Shown: positions 45,294-59,000 of the stretch, piece after piece | How the letters are laid out: each line of letters opens with the position of its first letter | Position numbering within the stretch: position 1 is the first letter of the stretch | Assembly: GCA_013398295.1 (NCBI GenBank) | Contig: VZSF01010416.1 | Location: 704,098-768,097, forward strand | Direction: 5' to 3' | Length of the DNA: 64,000 bases | Source of the DNA: Chionis minor | Taxonomy: Eukaryota; Chordata; Aves; Charadriiformes; Chionididae | The notes under the pieces: generated by a model | What the model saw: the letters and a program-made list of their open reading frames with translations, nothing else | Told to the model about the DNA's origin: nothing | Databases searched by the model: none | Position numbers and translations under genes: made by a program

Positions 45294-46045
45294 GGTGGGG
45301 TCAGGCAGCATGTGGCTTCTCTCAGGAGGCCTCATCTTCATGTCTAGGCCAGAGGTGTTGGGTGACAGAGACCCTAGGGATGGTCCCTGGAGGCACTGGC
45401 ATGCCTGGGTGCAGCCCTTCCCTGGAGGCACTGCTTGCTGGAAATGACTGTGGGGCTCGGCTTCTCCGTAAGATAAGGGGTGGCCAAACCTCAAAACTGG
45501 TCACATCTGGAATGCAGGGGACGTGTGGGACTGCACAGAGGTCAAGGAGACCTGGCGTCAATTTTAAAGGTGCAGACCTGAGCCCAGAAAGGAGCAAAGG
45601 CATTGGAAAGTCCACCTGTGGCTTGGTTGGCTCCTTGCTCCCCTCGTGGACCAGCCTGGGTCTGACTTTGTGCCACTGCTTTTAGGGAAGGACTTCTGAA
45701 GGACTTCTGGTTTACACTGGTGTGGGGGAGGAGACTTAAGCACTACCTGCAGTTTTTTCATATGGCCGAAATTCAGATGGGGTTAATGCAGGGCCTTTGG
45801 ATTAACCCAGCAGCGACAACCTCGGCACCCACAGCCACCCTGAAGACCTGTGTTGGACCGCCCCCCCCACCCCAGTTGGCATCAGCAGTGGGGACAGGGG
45901 CTTCCCCACTCTCCCTGAGCCCCCCACCCTGCCCACTCTGCCACGTGATGGTGGGTCTTACGACAGCCTGAGCCCGTTTACTCATCCGGCCGATCTGCCC
46001 CTTAACAGCATTACCAGCAATAAAGGTGCCTCAGTAACAAAGCCA
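45294..46045 (+). other. SLC5A9: SLC5A9 3' UTR (probable)
   Basis: From the stop codon to about 20 nt beyond the first canonical AATAAA. No earlier AATAAA is seen after the stop. The stretch is GC-rich with a C-run near 45862-45875. The end point is inferred. Confidence 0.6.
46019..46024 (+). terminator. SLC5A9: Polyadenylation signal AATAAA of SLC5A9
   Basis: Canonical AATAAA 726 bp after the stop codon, followed within 40 nt by the GT-rich stretch TTTGGGTTATTGCGGTT. It is the first such signal downstream of the gene. Confidence 0.6.
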
Positions 46046-47514
46046 ATTCCGACTTTGGGTTATTGCGGTTATATATCCTGCGCTGACGCACAAAGGTCTC
46101 CCTGGGACCACGATGACCTGGCTGCGGAAGGGAAAAGAAATAACCCTCCTTGGGCCAGGTCCAAGGCTGGACCTTGCTTTCTTGAGCAAGTCCAGGGTTC
46201 TCTGACCCATCTTGGTAGCAACATGTAATGTAGCATGGCCGTGACCTTTTAAACCACCTCCAGAGGAAGAGACAGCAGTACCCACTGTTAATATCTTTGG
46301 TGGTTAGGATGCTCATCCGGAGAAGGCTGAAAATGCCCATGGGGATGTAACCCTCTACTCCAGCATCCGAGGAGCGTGTCCAAGCAACCAAGCATGGGCT
46401 GTGCGGCCATGTGGTGAAGTACAACACCACAAAGATGAAGAAAAGGAGTCATGATCCAGCAAGGAGAGAAGAAACAAGGCTCTGCACCCACCTGGCACAG
46501 GGAGCTCCCGTCATGGTTCTCCTACTCATCCTCAGTTTAGATGGAGGAGACTGAATCACCCATGCAGGATGGGGCCTGTGCTGTGCTCATGCAGGTCCAT
46601 ACAAGCATTTCCTTTTTCTAAGAGGAAAAAGTAGATGTCCTTTGAGTAACGGCGATCTCAGCCCCATCAGTCACCCATCCATCCCCGTGGGAAGAGGCGT
46701 ACGAACCAGAGCTTGCCTTGCCTTTCCACTATTCAGTTTTGAGCAGGTGGTACCCAGATCAGAGGGTGCCTCAAAACATTTAGAGGAAATCAGGTTACCA
46801 GCTGTGATTAATAGCTGGTAAATGTCTAATAATAACAGGCACATTTCTAATGCATTTAGAAATACCAGGGCTCTCGCCTCCTCGCCTAGAGCAGCGAGGT
46901 GCTGAGTGCTCCTGAGCCACAGAGCCCCTCAGCAGCACTTAGCTCAATGGCTTTATTGGCTTTTTTGGACCACACATCCACTAAAACCATGGGGAAAGCA
47001 ATGTGTAGCAGGCTGAGGAATACTGGGGCAGTTTTTGAAACGTTTGAGATTATTCTTTTCCCCTAAGAAAAACTGCAGAGAAGTGAAACCTACTAAGCCT
47101 TTTTTTTTTTAAATTTTATTTTAATAACACAAGTTTTGATCTTTGGACATATGATGCTGACCTCTCCCCCTCCCCACCTCACCCCATGGACCCTGGAAGA
47201 TGATGTTTCCTTTCAAATGGTGACGTCTGTGTCAGTTAAACAAAGTGATGTGCTTTGAGAGATGTGGCTGCATCTCTGAGCTTGGCCCACAGAAGGAATG
47301 GAGGCATCCGCACTGCCAGATGCAGCCAGCTGTGCACCCCACGGGAGAAACACAGTTCAGTGGTAAATTTATTTGACTTACCACTCTACTTTGGCCCACT
47401 GAAGTGAAACAAAAGACAAAAGAATGGTTGGGGCGGGGGAGTCTGAAATATTTTATTGAAATAAACGAAAGTTATCTCAAAACATCTTGACCCTTCCTTG
47501 TATTTTCTAGGAAA
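46046..47514. other. Intergenic DNA between convergent genes
   Basis: No gene or transposon recognised. A T/A-rich block sits near 47100-47125. Confidence 0.55.
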
Positions 47515-47589
47515 TGGAATCATAGAATGGTTTGAGTCGGAAGGGACCTTAAAGACCATCTAGTTCCAACCCCTCTGCCCTGGGAAATA
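47515..47589 (-). mobile_element. CR1 LINE 3' terminal fragment
   Basis: 'aatcatagaatggtttgag' leading to 'ccttaaagaccatctagttc' and 'caacccctctgcc' is the complementary CR1 3' terminus, nearly identical to the one at 63762. Only about 70 bp of the element remain before unrelated sequence begins. Confidence 0.9.
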
Positions 47590-47600
47590 CCATACTTAGA

Positions 47601-47638
47601 TGGGATAGGATGGGATGGGATGGGATGGGATGGGATAG
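47601..47638 (+). repeat. (TGGGA)n pentanucleotide repeat
   Basis: Seven to eight TGGGA units, with TAGGA variants at the second unit and at the end, just after the truncated CR1 fragment. Confidence 0.92.
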
Positions 47639-49224
47639 AGCAGGGTGGTTCTCGGCTCCCTGCTGCTGTGGGTGTGATGCTGTGGCAGAACACTGCCGGG
47701 AGCGTGCAACTCTTGGCACTCTCAGGTGCACACTGAAATTTTTCAGAGGAAAACCCCAACACGGGCTCTGCAGATGGTGTGATTAGAAGCCCAAAATAAA
47801 ATGCTTTTTTCCTAACAGGGATAATCAAGGCTGAAATAACAAGGCCCATGATAGTCTCATGCAGCACCTGTGAAGAGCATTATCTCCTCACGCATTGTGC
47901 CTCCAGTGAAGCGGGGGTGCTTTCTAAAGCTGTGTCAGTTGAAGACATACAAGTGCTTAAATGCCTGTGGCAGGCTCTGGAGGAACCTTTTTAGAGATAC
48001 ATGAGCTAGGACAAGCGCAGACCCTGAGTGAAAGCGTATGTCAAACCCCAGGTGCTGCAGCTGCGGCAGCCCGAGCTGCTCCGTGCCAGGAGCAGCTTCT
48101 CCACCAGCATCGCTCAGCCCACACCGTGAGGGCAGAGCTCCCGAGGGAACAAGGATTATCTGCAAATCCAGCCAGCCACAGCCCCAAAAGCAAGGACTGA
48201 GCAAATGCATGGGGTCCGGAAGAGTTTTTAGCAGCGACATGAGGAAATGCACGTGGGAAGTCGCAGCCCAGCAGACGCAGGGCTTCAGCGATGACAGGCT
48301 GAGCCGACGGCAGATGCGGTGGGCTGCGGTGCAGCCTCGGCATCGGGCTCCTCATGAGCCTTTCCCGGGGAGTCGCTTGTCATCGCCCCAGGAGCACTAT
48401 ACATCCTCGCTCCGCACAGCGCGTGATGAATTGCAATAGCCTAACAAGAACACATCGCTTTCAGAGCTGCAACCAATATACAAGTCCATTGGCAGCAGAT
48501 GTTATTAATGATGCCAATACATATTTTCTTATTAATCTTCCATACTAGGCTTGTGTCTATCTGCAAATGATTATCATTCATTTTCCTGACAAATCTATCA
48601 AGATCATTTATTACTGTTCGGCAAAGGATCTTCTTTTAAACAAAGATTAATAACATTGCATTTTATCTGGCTGGCTGAGCCAAAGGAAATGAAATTAACA
48701 ATGAACCCTACAAACATGTCATCACTTTAATTTACCGGAAAATATTTTAAAATGTTATTTAAAAGAATTTACACAATGGTGGGCACAGTTTATTACAAAG
48801 AAATGAAACCGCATGCATTTTGGCAGGGTGTTTTCTCTGGTTCCTCGCACTTGTTTTCTGGGACAAGGAGGGGGCAGCGCCTGCAGCCTTCTTGGCATGT
48901 GCAGACGGGCACCTGCCCAGGTGAATCGTGGATGGAAGCCACTGTTTCTGGGTTAAAGCAGATCTTACCTGGGATCAGAAGTTCTCATCCCTGCAGGGAG
49001 CACTGCATTCCTGGCATTCCCATAGAGGGAAACTTCACAGAGTAAAGCTCATGGAGATCTGAGGGAGAGGAAGGCACGTGTGGGCTGGCAGAGTCCCAGC
49101 ACCCTTTTGGTTCCTGTGAGGAAAAGAAACAAACTCAGTAAATTTACATGGGTTAGTGTCCTTTCTTCTCTGTTCTCTTCTTACTTTCCTTTCCCTCCAT
49201 TTGAGTAAAATATTAATAAGCAAG
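47639..49224. other. Intergenic DNA, no gene recognised
   Basis: No exon or repeat family identified. GC content rises around 48.0-48.4 kb with a moderate number of CpG, and frames of up to 133 codons there have no family resemblance. Confidence 0.5.
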
Positions 49225-50061
49225 TGTCACAGTTTAACCCCGGCCAGCAACTAGAACCCTGCAGCCACTCGCTCACTCCCCACAGTTGGGATAGGGGAAG
49301 AGAATCAGAAAAGTAAAAGTGAGAAAAGTCATGTGTTGAGATAAAGTCAGCTTAACAGGTAGAGCAAAAGCTGCGCATGCAAGCAAAGCAAACCAAGGAA
49401 TTCAGTCAGTGCTTCCCATCGGCAGCCAGTGATTCCACCACTTCCCCGGGCAGCCTGTTCCAATGCTTGACAACCCTTTCCATAAAGAAGTTTTCCTAAT
49501 ATCCAACCTAAACCTCCCCTGACACAACTTGAGGCCATTTCCTCTTGTCCTATCGCTTGTGACTTGGGAGAAGAGATTGACCCCCACCTCGCTACAACCT
49601 CCTTTCAGGTAGTTGTAGAGAGTGATAAGGTCTCCCCTCAACCTTCTCTTCTCCAGGCTAAACAATCCCAACTCTCAGCCACTCCTCATAAGACTTGTTC
49701 TCCAGACCCCTCACCAGCTTCGTTGCCCTTCTCTGGACACGCTCCAGCCCCTCAATGTCCCTCCTGTGCTGTGGCACCCAAAACTGAACACAGCACTTGA
49801 GCTGTGGCCTCACCAGTGCTGAGTACAGGGGCACCATCACTGCCCTGCTCCTGCTGGTCACACCATTCCTGATACAGTCTCCTGTGGGTGGGACACCACA
49901 CTGGAGCAGGGGAAGAGGTGAGGAGCCCTCCCCCTGAGGATGAAGGAGCGGCAGAAACAACGTGGGATGAACTGACTGCAACCCCCATTCACCGTCCCCC
50001 TGTGCCACTCAGGGCAGGGGGGGAGAAATAGAGAAATTGTGAGTAAAGTTAAACCATGACA
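49225..50061 (-). mobile_element. Composite LTR/CR1 element with inverted ends
   Basis: The left 200 bp (49225-49424) are the reverse complement of the last 200 bp of the LTR at 41187-41756, about 90 % identical by eye. Then follow a CR1 ORF2 remnant (49430-49877, - strand) and a third segment (49878-50061) that recalls the body of another avian ERV LTR. The outer ends, TGTCACAGTTTAAC and GTTAAACCATGACA, are inverted copies at 12 of 14 positions. No target duplication is evident at the flanks. No functional viral gene is present. Confidence 0.65.
49430..49877 (-). pseudogene. CR1 LINE ORF2 C-terminal remnant
   Basis: On the - strand the sequence encodes pieces typical of the CR1 reverse-transcriptase protein tail: [40 protein letters not shown] and [16 protein letters not shown]. 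They fall in different frames, with a shift near 49665 and another near 49490, so it is dead. The CR1 3' terminus is absent, so this is an internal slice and not a simple 5'-truncated insertion. Confidence 0.9.
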
Positions 50062-53000
50062 ACAACAAATATACACCAAAGAATGTATCAGAACTCCCCT
50101 CCTACTTTTACTGCAAATAAGATGCAAAATCTTAATATCAGCTTTGCTTTTGCATTGCTTTGTTTATACCTGAGAACTTACATTTTGGGCCCCATTTTCA
50201 CGCACATAACTGCTGTGTCTCCACAGGACCATCTTCATGTGCCTGGCTCTGCGCTGTGACACCTCTGGCAATGGGAATCCCACCACTCCCCCCTACAGCC
50301 CTGTGCCTGGAAGGTGCTTCCTCCCCCCGCCCCAATACTGCGGCTCACTTACGCGTTTCTCCGTGCCCACTGCTTCCAACACCCGCAAATCACTCCTCTT
50401 CCTCTCCAGGGGGGAAGAGGACAAGGTTCCTTAAAACGGTTTTGAATTATGTAGTCAAGAAGCGTTTCTCCTCCAGATAACAAAGTCAACTTCTTACCTT
50501 CTGTGGATTCATCTTATCTTACCCAGATACCAGGTTGGGAGCAATGTTTTAAACCCCAGACAAAAGAAAATAACCCTGCTAACCTCAAGCTGCAGCAGTT
50601 TCAAAACGCTGACATACTGGCAAGCGGATTTCCGAGTGTGCATTTGTGTATCTCTGCGGAGCAGCAAAAGCAAACTCCCTAAATTGGCTGGTGTTTAACC
50701 ATACCTTTTATTGCTACATAACAAAGTCTTCTGGATTTTTTTTTTTTAATTAAAAAGAAAAGCCAACAATGTAGCATAGGTCTTAAAAAATTTATAACAA
50801 ATAAGAAAAGCCTGAATATACCCCAAAGCAGGGTTTGGCTTGGCTGCAGATTAAAAGGTAATGAGTTAATAAGAGAAGCAAGTTGGCCCTCTGTTTAAGC
50901 TGGAGCTGTATCTCCGGTTACTTTGGGGACACATTGGTAGTTTGGTAAGTGGCGAGAGCTCAGGCTGCACGTGCCCAGGCCACGTGTGCGGAAGTAGGAA
51001 CAGACCCCAAGCTTCTAAAAGGTCTAATCTTCTACTTCGACCAAGCATTTACTGGCAGAATTTTTGATCTTTGACTAAGCAATAACCACAATTCATAGAG
51101 CAGACCATCCCTGCCTGTTTCTTTATCAAACTGCCAGTTTAGCCGTTTTTTCTTTTAGATTAATTGTGAATCCTGGCATAAAGACTGCAAGCTAAGAAGC
51201 CAGTTTCTGGCTAAGGTGCACTGAAAGTTAAATACTCATTGCATTAAACAAACACACACAAAAAAAGGAGCTGCACCTTCTTTCCAGTGTGACTGCATCT
51301 CGCTCCCGACTTCAACTGCTGGATTTCATGAAGCTGCTTCTGTTACATTAAGCAGCTGTCTGTTGTGAACTTACACCACATAAATAAAAATCATAGGCAG
51401 CGCATGCAGAAAAACTGGGCTTTATAATAATGAAAAGGCAAAAAAGGGGCGAAAGTCAAAAGGAAACAGCAAAGGAGAAAATGTAGTAGATACAAAACCC
51501 AAATTCAAGTCTCTCACCTCACAGTTATGTATATACATTTAATGGCATATATTTATTTTCCCCATTTCAGACTAATGCCAGTGTAATGTGGGAGGTGTTA
51601 CCCAACTTTGGGGATGCCCAAAAGCTGGGTATGAACAGTTTTTAGTTTGTTTGCCTTGAGCAGCAAGAGCAATATATACAGTGTTTTGTGAAGGCAACAC
51701 AAGGAACCATAGATGAAAGAGATGTTTTTAGCACAGGTCAAATGTTGGTGTCACAAGAATTTGAGATTTTTTGTACAACCTCCTCTGAAGCAGGTGAACA
51801 TGAGTGGAGCAGCCGATTGCCAACCTGCTACCCCAACAAAGTGTTGCTGCAATGGTGATGAAGGCACCCTTCCAGCCTGCGAAAGATTGCTGGGAAATGT
51901 CACTGCCTGTTCTTCAGGGATGTGAAAGTCTTCCTCATCACCCAAACATAACCTTCCCCCCAGTGGAGATGGCAAAGCCACTGGGAACACCAAAATACAG
52001 ATGTCTTTGTTGGAGAAATGCTCAAGGAGGAGTTTTTGTTGGTGTTGCCCATCATTGTCCCAAATTCCACTGCCCGCAAGTGCCTTTTTCCAAGCATACC
52101 CTGCCCCTGAGAGCCACACCTTTTCTCCACCTTTCTGTGACCCAACGAATCCTGAAACTCCTACAGGAGGGATGAAAAATGCTTCTGCCCCAGAACAGCC
52201 TCTCAACCCAAGAACTGGGTACTCTTCATAGTCTGTTATAGGTTTAAAGTCCTTCAAAGGCAGCAGGGAAGTCTGCGGACATCCAATGGCTCTTTAATTC
52301 CCAACCTGAGATCCCATGTAACACCTTAAAGCTGTCTTCACCTTCCCTCCCCTTACGGCAAATGCAGTTTCCAGCACCTCTGTGTATCCACGGCCAGCAC
52401 AGTGCATGGGGCGTGTTATTTAAGCATGTGCCATCTGGTCAAAGGCTGGCATCAAGGTGCCGAGGTGCCAGTCAAGCGTAGCCCGGGATGTCATAAGCAA
52501 AAACTGAAATATCATGCAGTGCAGTATTATAGATAAGCTGTCCAAGCAAGACCAGATGGCACCACCGTGCCAAGGACAACAAACAGAGATATTAAGCTGT
52601 CAGAGTACAAACCAAAGTCAGCCTGCGCTGCTGAGTTCATGCCATTTCCGTGCACGATTCCCAGGATCGGAACCAAGCTGTCCCTAAAGACACCGCGGAA
52701 ATGCTGCTGGAGGAGGCACCTGAACAATGCCCTGCGAGCCTCGGGGTGTTCCCCAAGGAGTGCCGGTGCCACGCAAGGGAAATGGTGCAGAAGAGAGCGT
52801 AACAGCACACGTGGATGAAAAACATGGGAGCAGCTGCACTCGCAACACTCAGTTAGTGCTCCATGGTGTGGTCGCTCCACTAGATGGCTCTCAGGTTGGG
52901 TTGACAGCACTCCGGACTCAGTCCTGGGATGGAGACCACTGGGGACAATTCCTCTGCCCACTTTCTGGTTTAGACTAAGACAGCAAGCTTTATTTCTGAG

Positions 53001-56000
53001 TGTGTGTGTGTGTCGGGGGGAAGGACCAGGGTAACCATTTTAAGAAACCCGTAATTTTGGCTGCATTTGTTCAAAACAGGAATGTTGTTCAAAACATTCA
53101 GCCGTGACTCGCTCCTGTAGCTTCCACAAAAGAAGCATTCAATTTAATATGTGAGACTCATAACCAACTCACGCAGTGCAACAGTTCACATCAGTTTGAA
53201 GAAAAAAAATTCTGCTGGAAGCACAGGCAAGTAGCAGTGTCAATTTTTCATTAACCTACAGCCACTGTCTCTGTAGACTTACAGCTATAAGTAAGATTAC
53301 TGTTATAATTTCTTCTGGTCCCTACGGGGAGGGAAAAAAAAACCCATCTCAAAACTTTTAAGGTCATTTAAAAAAACCCACCTTTAAATTGGAGGTATTT
53401 TCAGTTTACTTTCATATTTCAAAATCAAAACTTAGCTTCAGCCTTACATCAAAGCAGAAATGTCAGTTGCTTTGTTTCTACATCTTCCATGAAAGAAGTT
53501 CCAGCTTATACATGAGCTGACTGCCAAGTAAATAGAATTTCCTGAGGAACAAAGGCAGCTTTTTTTTGGTTTGTTTTAAACATATGTAAATAGAGTCCCA
53601 GGAGCTGAGCTGCCTGTCATTTCAACCAGGTTTACACTCATGTCACTCCAGCTGGTTATTTCTGGCCGACCTTAGGTCAGAGCTGCAGAAGTTTCCCTCC
53701 CCGCACTCCTATCAAGCAGCCACTCAAGCCCTTTCCCTCCGGCCTCGTACCTCAGCAAAGGGGAAACAGTTTAATGTCTATTCCTTTTTCGCTAGTTTCT
53801 TACTCCTCCTTTTCCTTTTTTCGTCTTCAGGCTCTAGTTAGAGAATCACAGAAGTACTTTGGTCCTCTGTCACAGTCACCAAGACAGTTCTGAAAAGCTT
53901 TCAGCTGATAAGATCAGTATCTGACAATATATGGCTGCCATCAATAAACAGTGCGGGCTGTACTCCTACACATCAGCAGTATATTGAAGACTGATGGTAC
54001 CTACTAGTTCATGGTCAAGATTATGGGGGCCAGGGAAGAAACAGGAATGTCTTGGTAAGAAAAATTACTTTTTTTTTTATAAAATCAGGAGGGCACCATC
54101 AGTCTTGAGATTTCTCTTTTCAGTACCAGGCATTTAAGCAGTGGAGAGTTATTTTCCACAAAGCCAGACAACAACAAACAGGAGTACAATCCCTTCACGC
54201 ACCCATCTTCCACTACTCACTTTTTTTTTTTTAATTTAAAATAGCAGATCACTGCAAAATTAAGGGCACTTAATGCTTGTCATTTCCAAACGGCTTCGGT
54301 TATATCTCAATCTTCATCGCTTGTTTTGGGTGTAATACCGGGTAGCGTTGAGGGACGCATCACTTTATAAGCTGTACATAAGCCGCAATTAAGGAAAATC
54401 CTCAAGTACATGAAGAAACCTCAATTTTGATTGGCCGAGTTACCATAACTTATTGATAATTCACATCACTCGAGTATTATTCAGTGTTTTCTTCTCCCTG
54501 CTTTTTTCATCTCTTGACAAGTTTACAAAGAAAAGAATGGAGCAGAGCTTAGCTGCATTACATCCAATATGCTGCCTACACAAACGCCAGAGAAGCTAAA
54601 TGAACCCCAGAACATATGGCACTCTGCTGACAGAGCTCAGAAGCTGGTTCTGCATGAGCAACAAGGAACATCTTGAAACGCACAAGACATATGTGTTTTA
54701 GAAAGAAGATTGAAGTGTTTCATAATAAAACAGGACAAAGTGAAATACAAGTGCTGTATAAAATTTTAATTAAAAACTGGTTTTACCCCTCAACGTGAAT
54801 ATACAATATGTTTCCCAGATGGATTTCATATTTAAGTATTATCCAAACCAAAAACGTAAATGAGACAAATAAAGCCTTCAAAAATGGCACAGAGGCTAAA
54901 ATGTACGTAAACACTAGATGACTGTGGTGAAAACAAGGCAGGCAGGGAAAGCAACCTCTTAGCAAATGTTTACTACCGGAGCACTGAATGAAACAGTTCA
55001 TACAACTATAGTCTTAGTAACAACATAATTAGCTAAACATTCAAAAATTCAAGTCGGTGTAACAATACAAATATGAGCATTAGAACTCACCGCCGTTCAG
55101 CGACGTAAATGGTGCTTTTGTTACTTACAAGCTTCACGGGTTATTTTATACACTGATAATTCATGGCACACCACGCATCCAACCACTCCCAGAGTCCACC
55201 CCTGCTTTCAGCCTCCCACCCCCACTTTGTGTGAAGCTCCGCTTATTCAACGGCATCAGCTCTACAGGGTTACGCAAACGCCTGAGCACAGAACTAAAGT
55301 CTCATGCCGTATCCTCAGGATCAGTAACTTCTTACGAACCAAGAGGGATGTTGTTTTGCAACAGCAAACTCCTTTCCCTGAAGAGGCGAGAAGAAGGCTC
55401 AGATCACCACTTCTCAGACTGCAGAGAGTTCTCTGCTAGGTCAGAAGCAATCACCCGGAACTGAACAGAAATACACGTGAAGAAAAAGCCCAGTCTCCAC
55501 ATTGATCAAGCAAAGAGAATGATTACAGTTCCTTTATGTTGCCATCCAGACAAATTATTACTGCACTTCAGAGAATTTCTCACTGAAGACAAACAGGGAA
55601 CAAACTGCATGTCTTTGGCAAGCCAACACTGTTAACAAAGGGAGATGCAGTCTCATCTTTTAAGGGCTTTGGTTGATGATGTTTTGAATTCCATGGAGAA
55701 AGCAGTAGAAGCCAATGCAATCAATGGGGCTTGTGCTTAATAGTTCACTGTGTAACAGAAACAGGAATATTAGGTGTTCTTGATCACTTCCCACAACACT
55801 GGTTTATTGGTTGAAACTGAAAGGAACTGGGCAAGGATCGGTTCTCTGCTGCTGCCAGAGACCACCTAAACCAGACATCATTTCTGTCAGTGAGGCAGCT
55901 CATTAAAATGATCCACAGAAGTGCTGTTCTCTCTTAGCTTCAACTGTTTTCACTGCAACCAAGAAGCTAAGTTTCATTGATTTGAAAGTTTCCCCAAATT

Positions 56001-59000
56001 CCTTGACTACTAAACAAATCTCTTGAGATACTCTCAGCATCCTGATAATGAACATGCCATAAACACTGAAGAAATTAACATCACGGTAGGCTTTCCTATG
56101 ACCCAGAGACTCCGTATCACGAGACTTATACAGTCAAATGACCACTGTTAAAAGGCTAACAATCTGGTTGCATAGTTCAGTGTTTCAGAAAACACATTCA
56201 AGCTTTAAAATTGGGAAGAGCAGAACTATACAATAAGCTATTCCTTGCACACAAACTGAAAAGGCAGAGATTCCTTCCAACTTACTTTCTGTGACAAACC
56301 TACGGCGCACCACACAAACTTTTCCACTCTCAAGTTGCGCACACCATTGCACCCCTCGCTCCTGGGGAGAGGATGAGAATAAATGGTGTGACAGACGTTA
56401 ACAGTGCTGATTAGGACACATAGCAGACAGCACTAAGACATCAGGATGACAAAAAAATAATTTGTATTAAAAAAAAAAAAAGATATCATGAAAGCAATCA
56501 GTATGAGTATGACGAACCCAGGTCATGCAGGAGACAGAAGCTGAGTAGGATACCAACTGTAAAGATTAGCTCCTAAAAGCACATGTAGTAAAGCAGTTCA
56601 TTATCTTTTTCAGCCGTCTCTTAGATTTAATAGATTTCTGTCTTGATAAGATTAAGACTTGCTTAATAATTGTCTGATTAAAACATAATAAACCTGGGAA
56701 AATTAAAATAAAGGCTTTTCAGTAACCTGGAGATGAGATGGGACTTTTCAGCCAGGCTTCCACAAAATAATTTCTGTAACATTCACCTCAGGATCCCAAA
56801 GCACTCCACAGTCATTTAATTAAGCTTCAACAGAGCACAAACTCCCCATTTTACAGCTGAGGTAACAATGAGAGAGACTTTGGAAAAGACTATTTAATAC
56901 TGAGACGAGCAAAATGTTCTGTTATTTTACCCAAAAAATAGATTCCCAGCACTGGTAGATTTCTTTCTCCCCTCGCTGTTTCGGCAGCCTCCAAAGTAAC
57001 TGTAAAATTCAAACATGTGATGCACAATCTAAAGAACAGCCCTCATCATCCTCCAAGCTGCTCAGATTTGCAGTATAAACACTGCTGCCCATCTATCTTC
57101 CAAAGCTGCTCCTACCTGTTCCCATTACTCTAGCCATCCCTATGCCTCTTGTCCCCAGCGGACCAATTTAAGCTTCCCTTCTGCTAGTTGAAAACTTAAA
57201 TAAGGCAAATCATTAAAGAGTTTGACATTTTTGCCTTTAATCCACAACAGGTCAATGACTGAGTGATTTCCAAAGCAAATACTACTCAGCAAAGGATTTG
57301 CATTTCTACTGAACACAGGCAGGTAGTTTGTCTAAAGCCACCCCAACATCCTAAACTATACTAAGTTATTTGTAGGAGAGAGGGAAGGGAGCAAGTAAGA
57401 AGCAGATTCTGACTTACTAAAATGAGAGTGATTAAAATATTGCACTGATTGCATACTGCAAGCAACACTGGATGCTGAATAGCCTTCGGTGAGAATACTC
57501 ATGAGTTATAATAACTTGGGGAGAGCAAGAGAGAGACAGACTCTACAGAAAACCAGTAATTCGCTCTTAATCTAGCCCATTATTTCTAGATTTGAGTAGG
57601 CAGCTTTCCTTTAGGAGGTAAAATGACGGGGGTGGAATTATGCCATCCCACTGTCACTAACAGACCACTTTGTGGATGGCAAAAGATAAGGAATGAGCAT
57701 AGAAAATGCAATTTAAAGCTCCACTCAGGAACCTAGAAATTTGCATTTGATAGAAGGGATTTAAATTGTATTAGAAGGCAAGGTGCACTAAACAATTACA
57801 GTTTATTACTATATTGGTTCACTGCCTGAACCTATACTTATCACACACCGCAGTAGCAAAGGAGCAGGAGCGCTCGGTGCACTTGAGCCGTATGCATATT
57901 AATAGGAGGGTTAGCTGAGCAAACAGGGAAGGGGCCAAACGCTTCTGAAAACGAAGTGGCTTGCAGATTTTATGGACAGATCTGAGTAATTTGGGTCTTA
58001 AGTCGCATTTCAGAGAAAAGTTTTCCATTAACGAAACCAGATTTCCAGCACAGTGCTTGGAAGAGAACACTCTTTGCTGTATCACAGCATATAAGCTGTG
58101 GAATGACTCTGGCCCAAGAGAGAAACACATATCCTGCAGCAGCTGATTCAGAAAGACATTATACACACCATCTCCCCTCGCAGCTGGAGTAGCGCCAAGG
58201 ACACTCATAGTCTATCTGCTTCATTTGTTGTTATGTTGCATATGAAGGCTAGAGTGAGAATATTCATACCGGTCAAAATTTAATATAAGGTACTTTTTTT
58301 GTCTCCGATAGAGTTTTCACCTTTGATGAAAAATTTTTCATTTTTGATGAAGGTTGCCACATAACCATATGTTTTCTTTCTTTAGCTAGGGGGATGAAAC
58401 AGATATATACTCCAGCCATTCCTCTGGACCCCCTGAAAACATTACACTTTTTTCACAGTGGCCTCCAACCTTCCTCCATCCCCTCCTTGTGTCTTGAATT
58501 CATGTCAGCTTGTGTTCTTATTGATCCACACAAAAAACCCCAAAGCCTCAGCATTCAGGCCTTTTTACACGTTGAACAGGGACTAAAATCTGCTGGATTG
58601 CTGAGGAGGGAAAAATCAATCTGCAGTTCTACGTCACAGAACCAAATTAGGCCAAAGGGGAGCAGCCAATCTTCAGAAGACCAACTTTTACTAAGCTATG
58701 ACACCGGGGAGGGAAAACACAGAGAATATTGAGTAAAAACCGTGGACTACCATGAGAAGAACACTAAATCTTACAGCTCAAACACATACAGGAAACCGCA
58801 GCAATCTTCAGATTGCTGTAGATTCATTTTAAAGCAAAAGCTTGGAAAGTCTCTCTCAGAATGTGCCCTGCCCATTTAGGATGCACATGAATATACCTAC
58901 TTCCCTGAGCAGCAAGGAGAAAGAAACTATTCCTTTATGGGGGTCACAGGAAGAGGGTAATGAACAAATACCAGGCACCAGTGGTGCAATACTCCATGGC

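Noticed and set aside
49402..50008. Minus-strand frames as possible host genes
   Set aside because: They are the broken ORF2 tail of a CR1 LINE.
57819..58208. 129-codon minus-strand frame considered as a further SPATA6 exon
   Set aside because: It lies downstream of the SPATA6 stop codon and does not resemble the protein.
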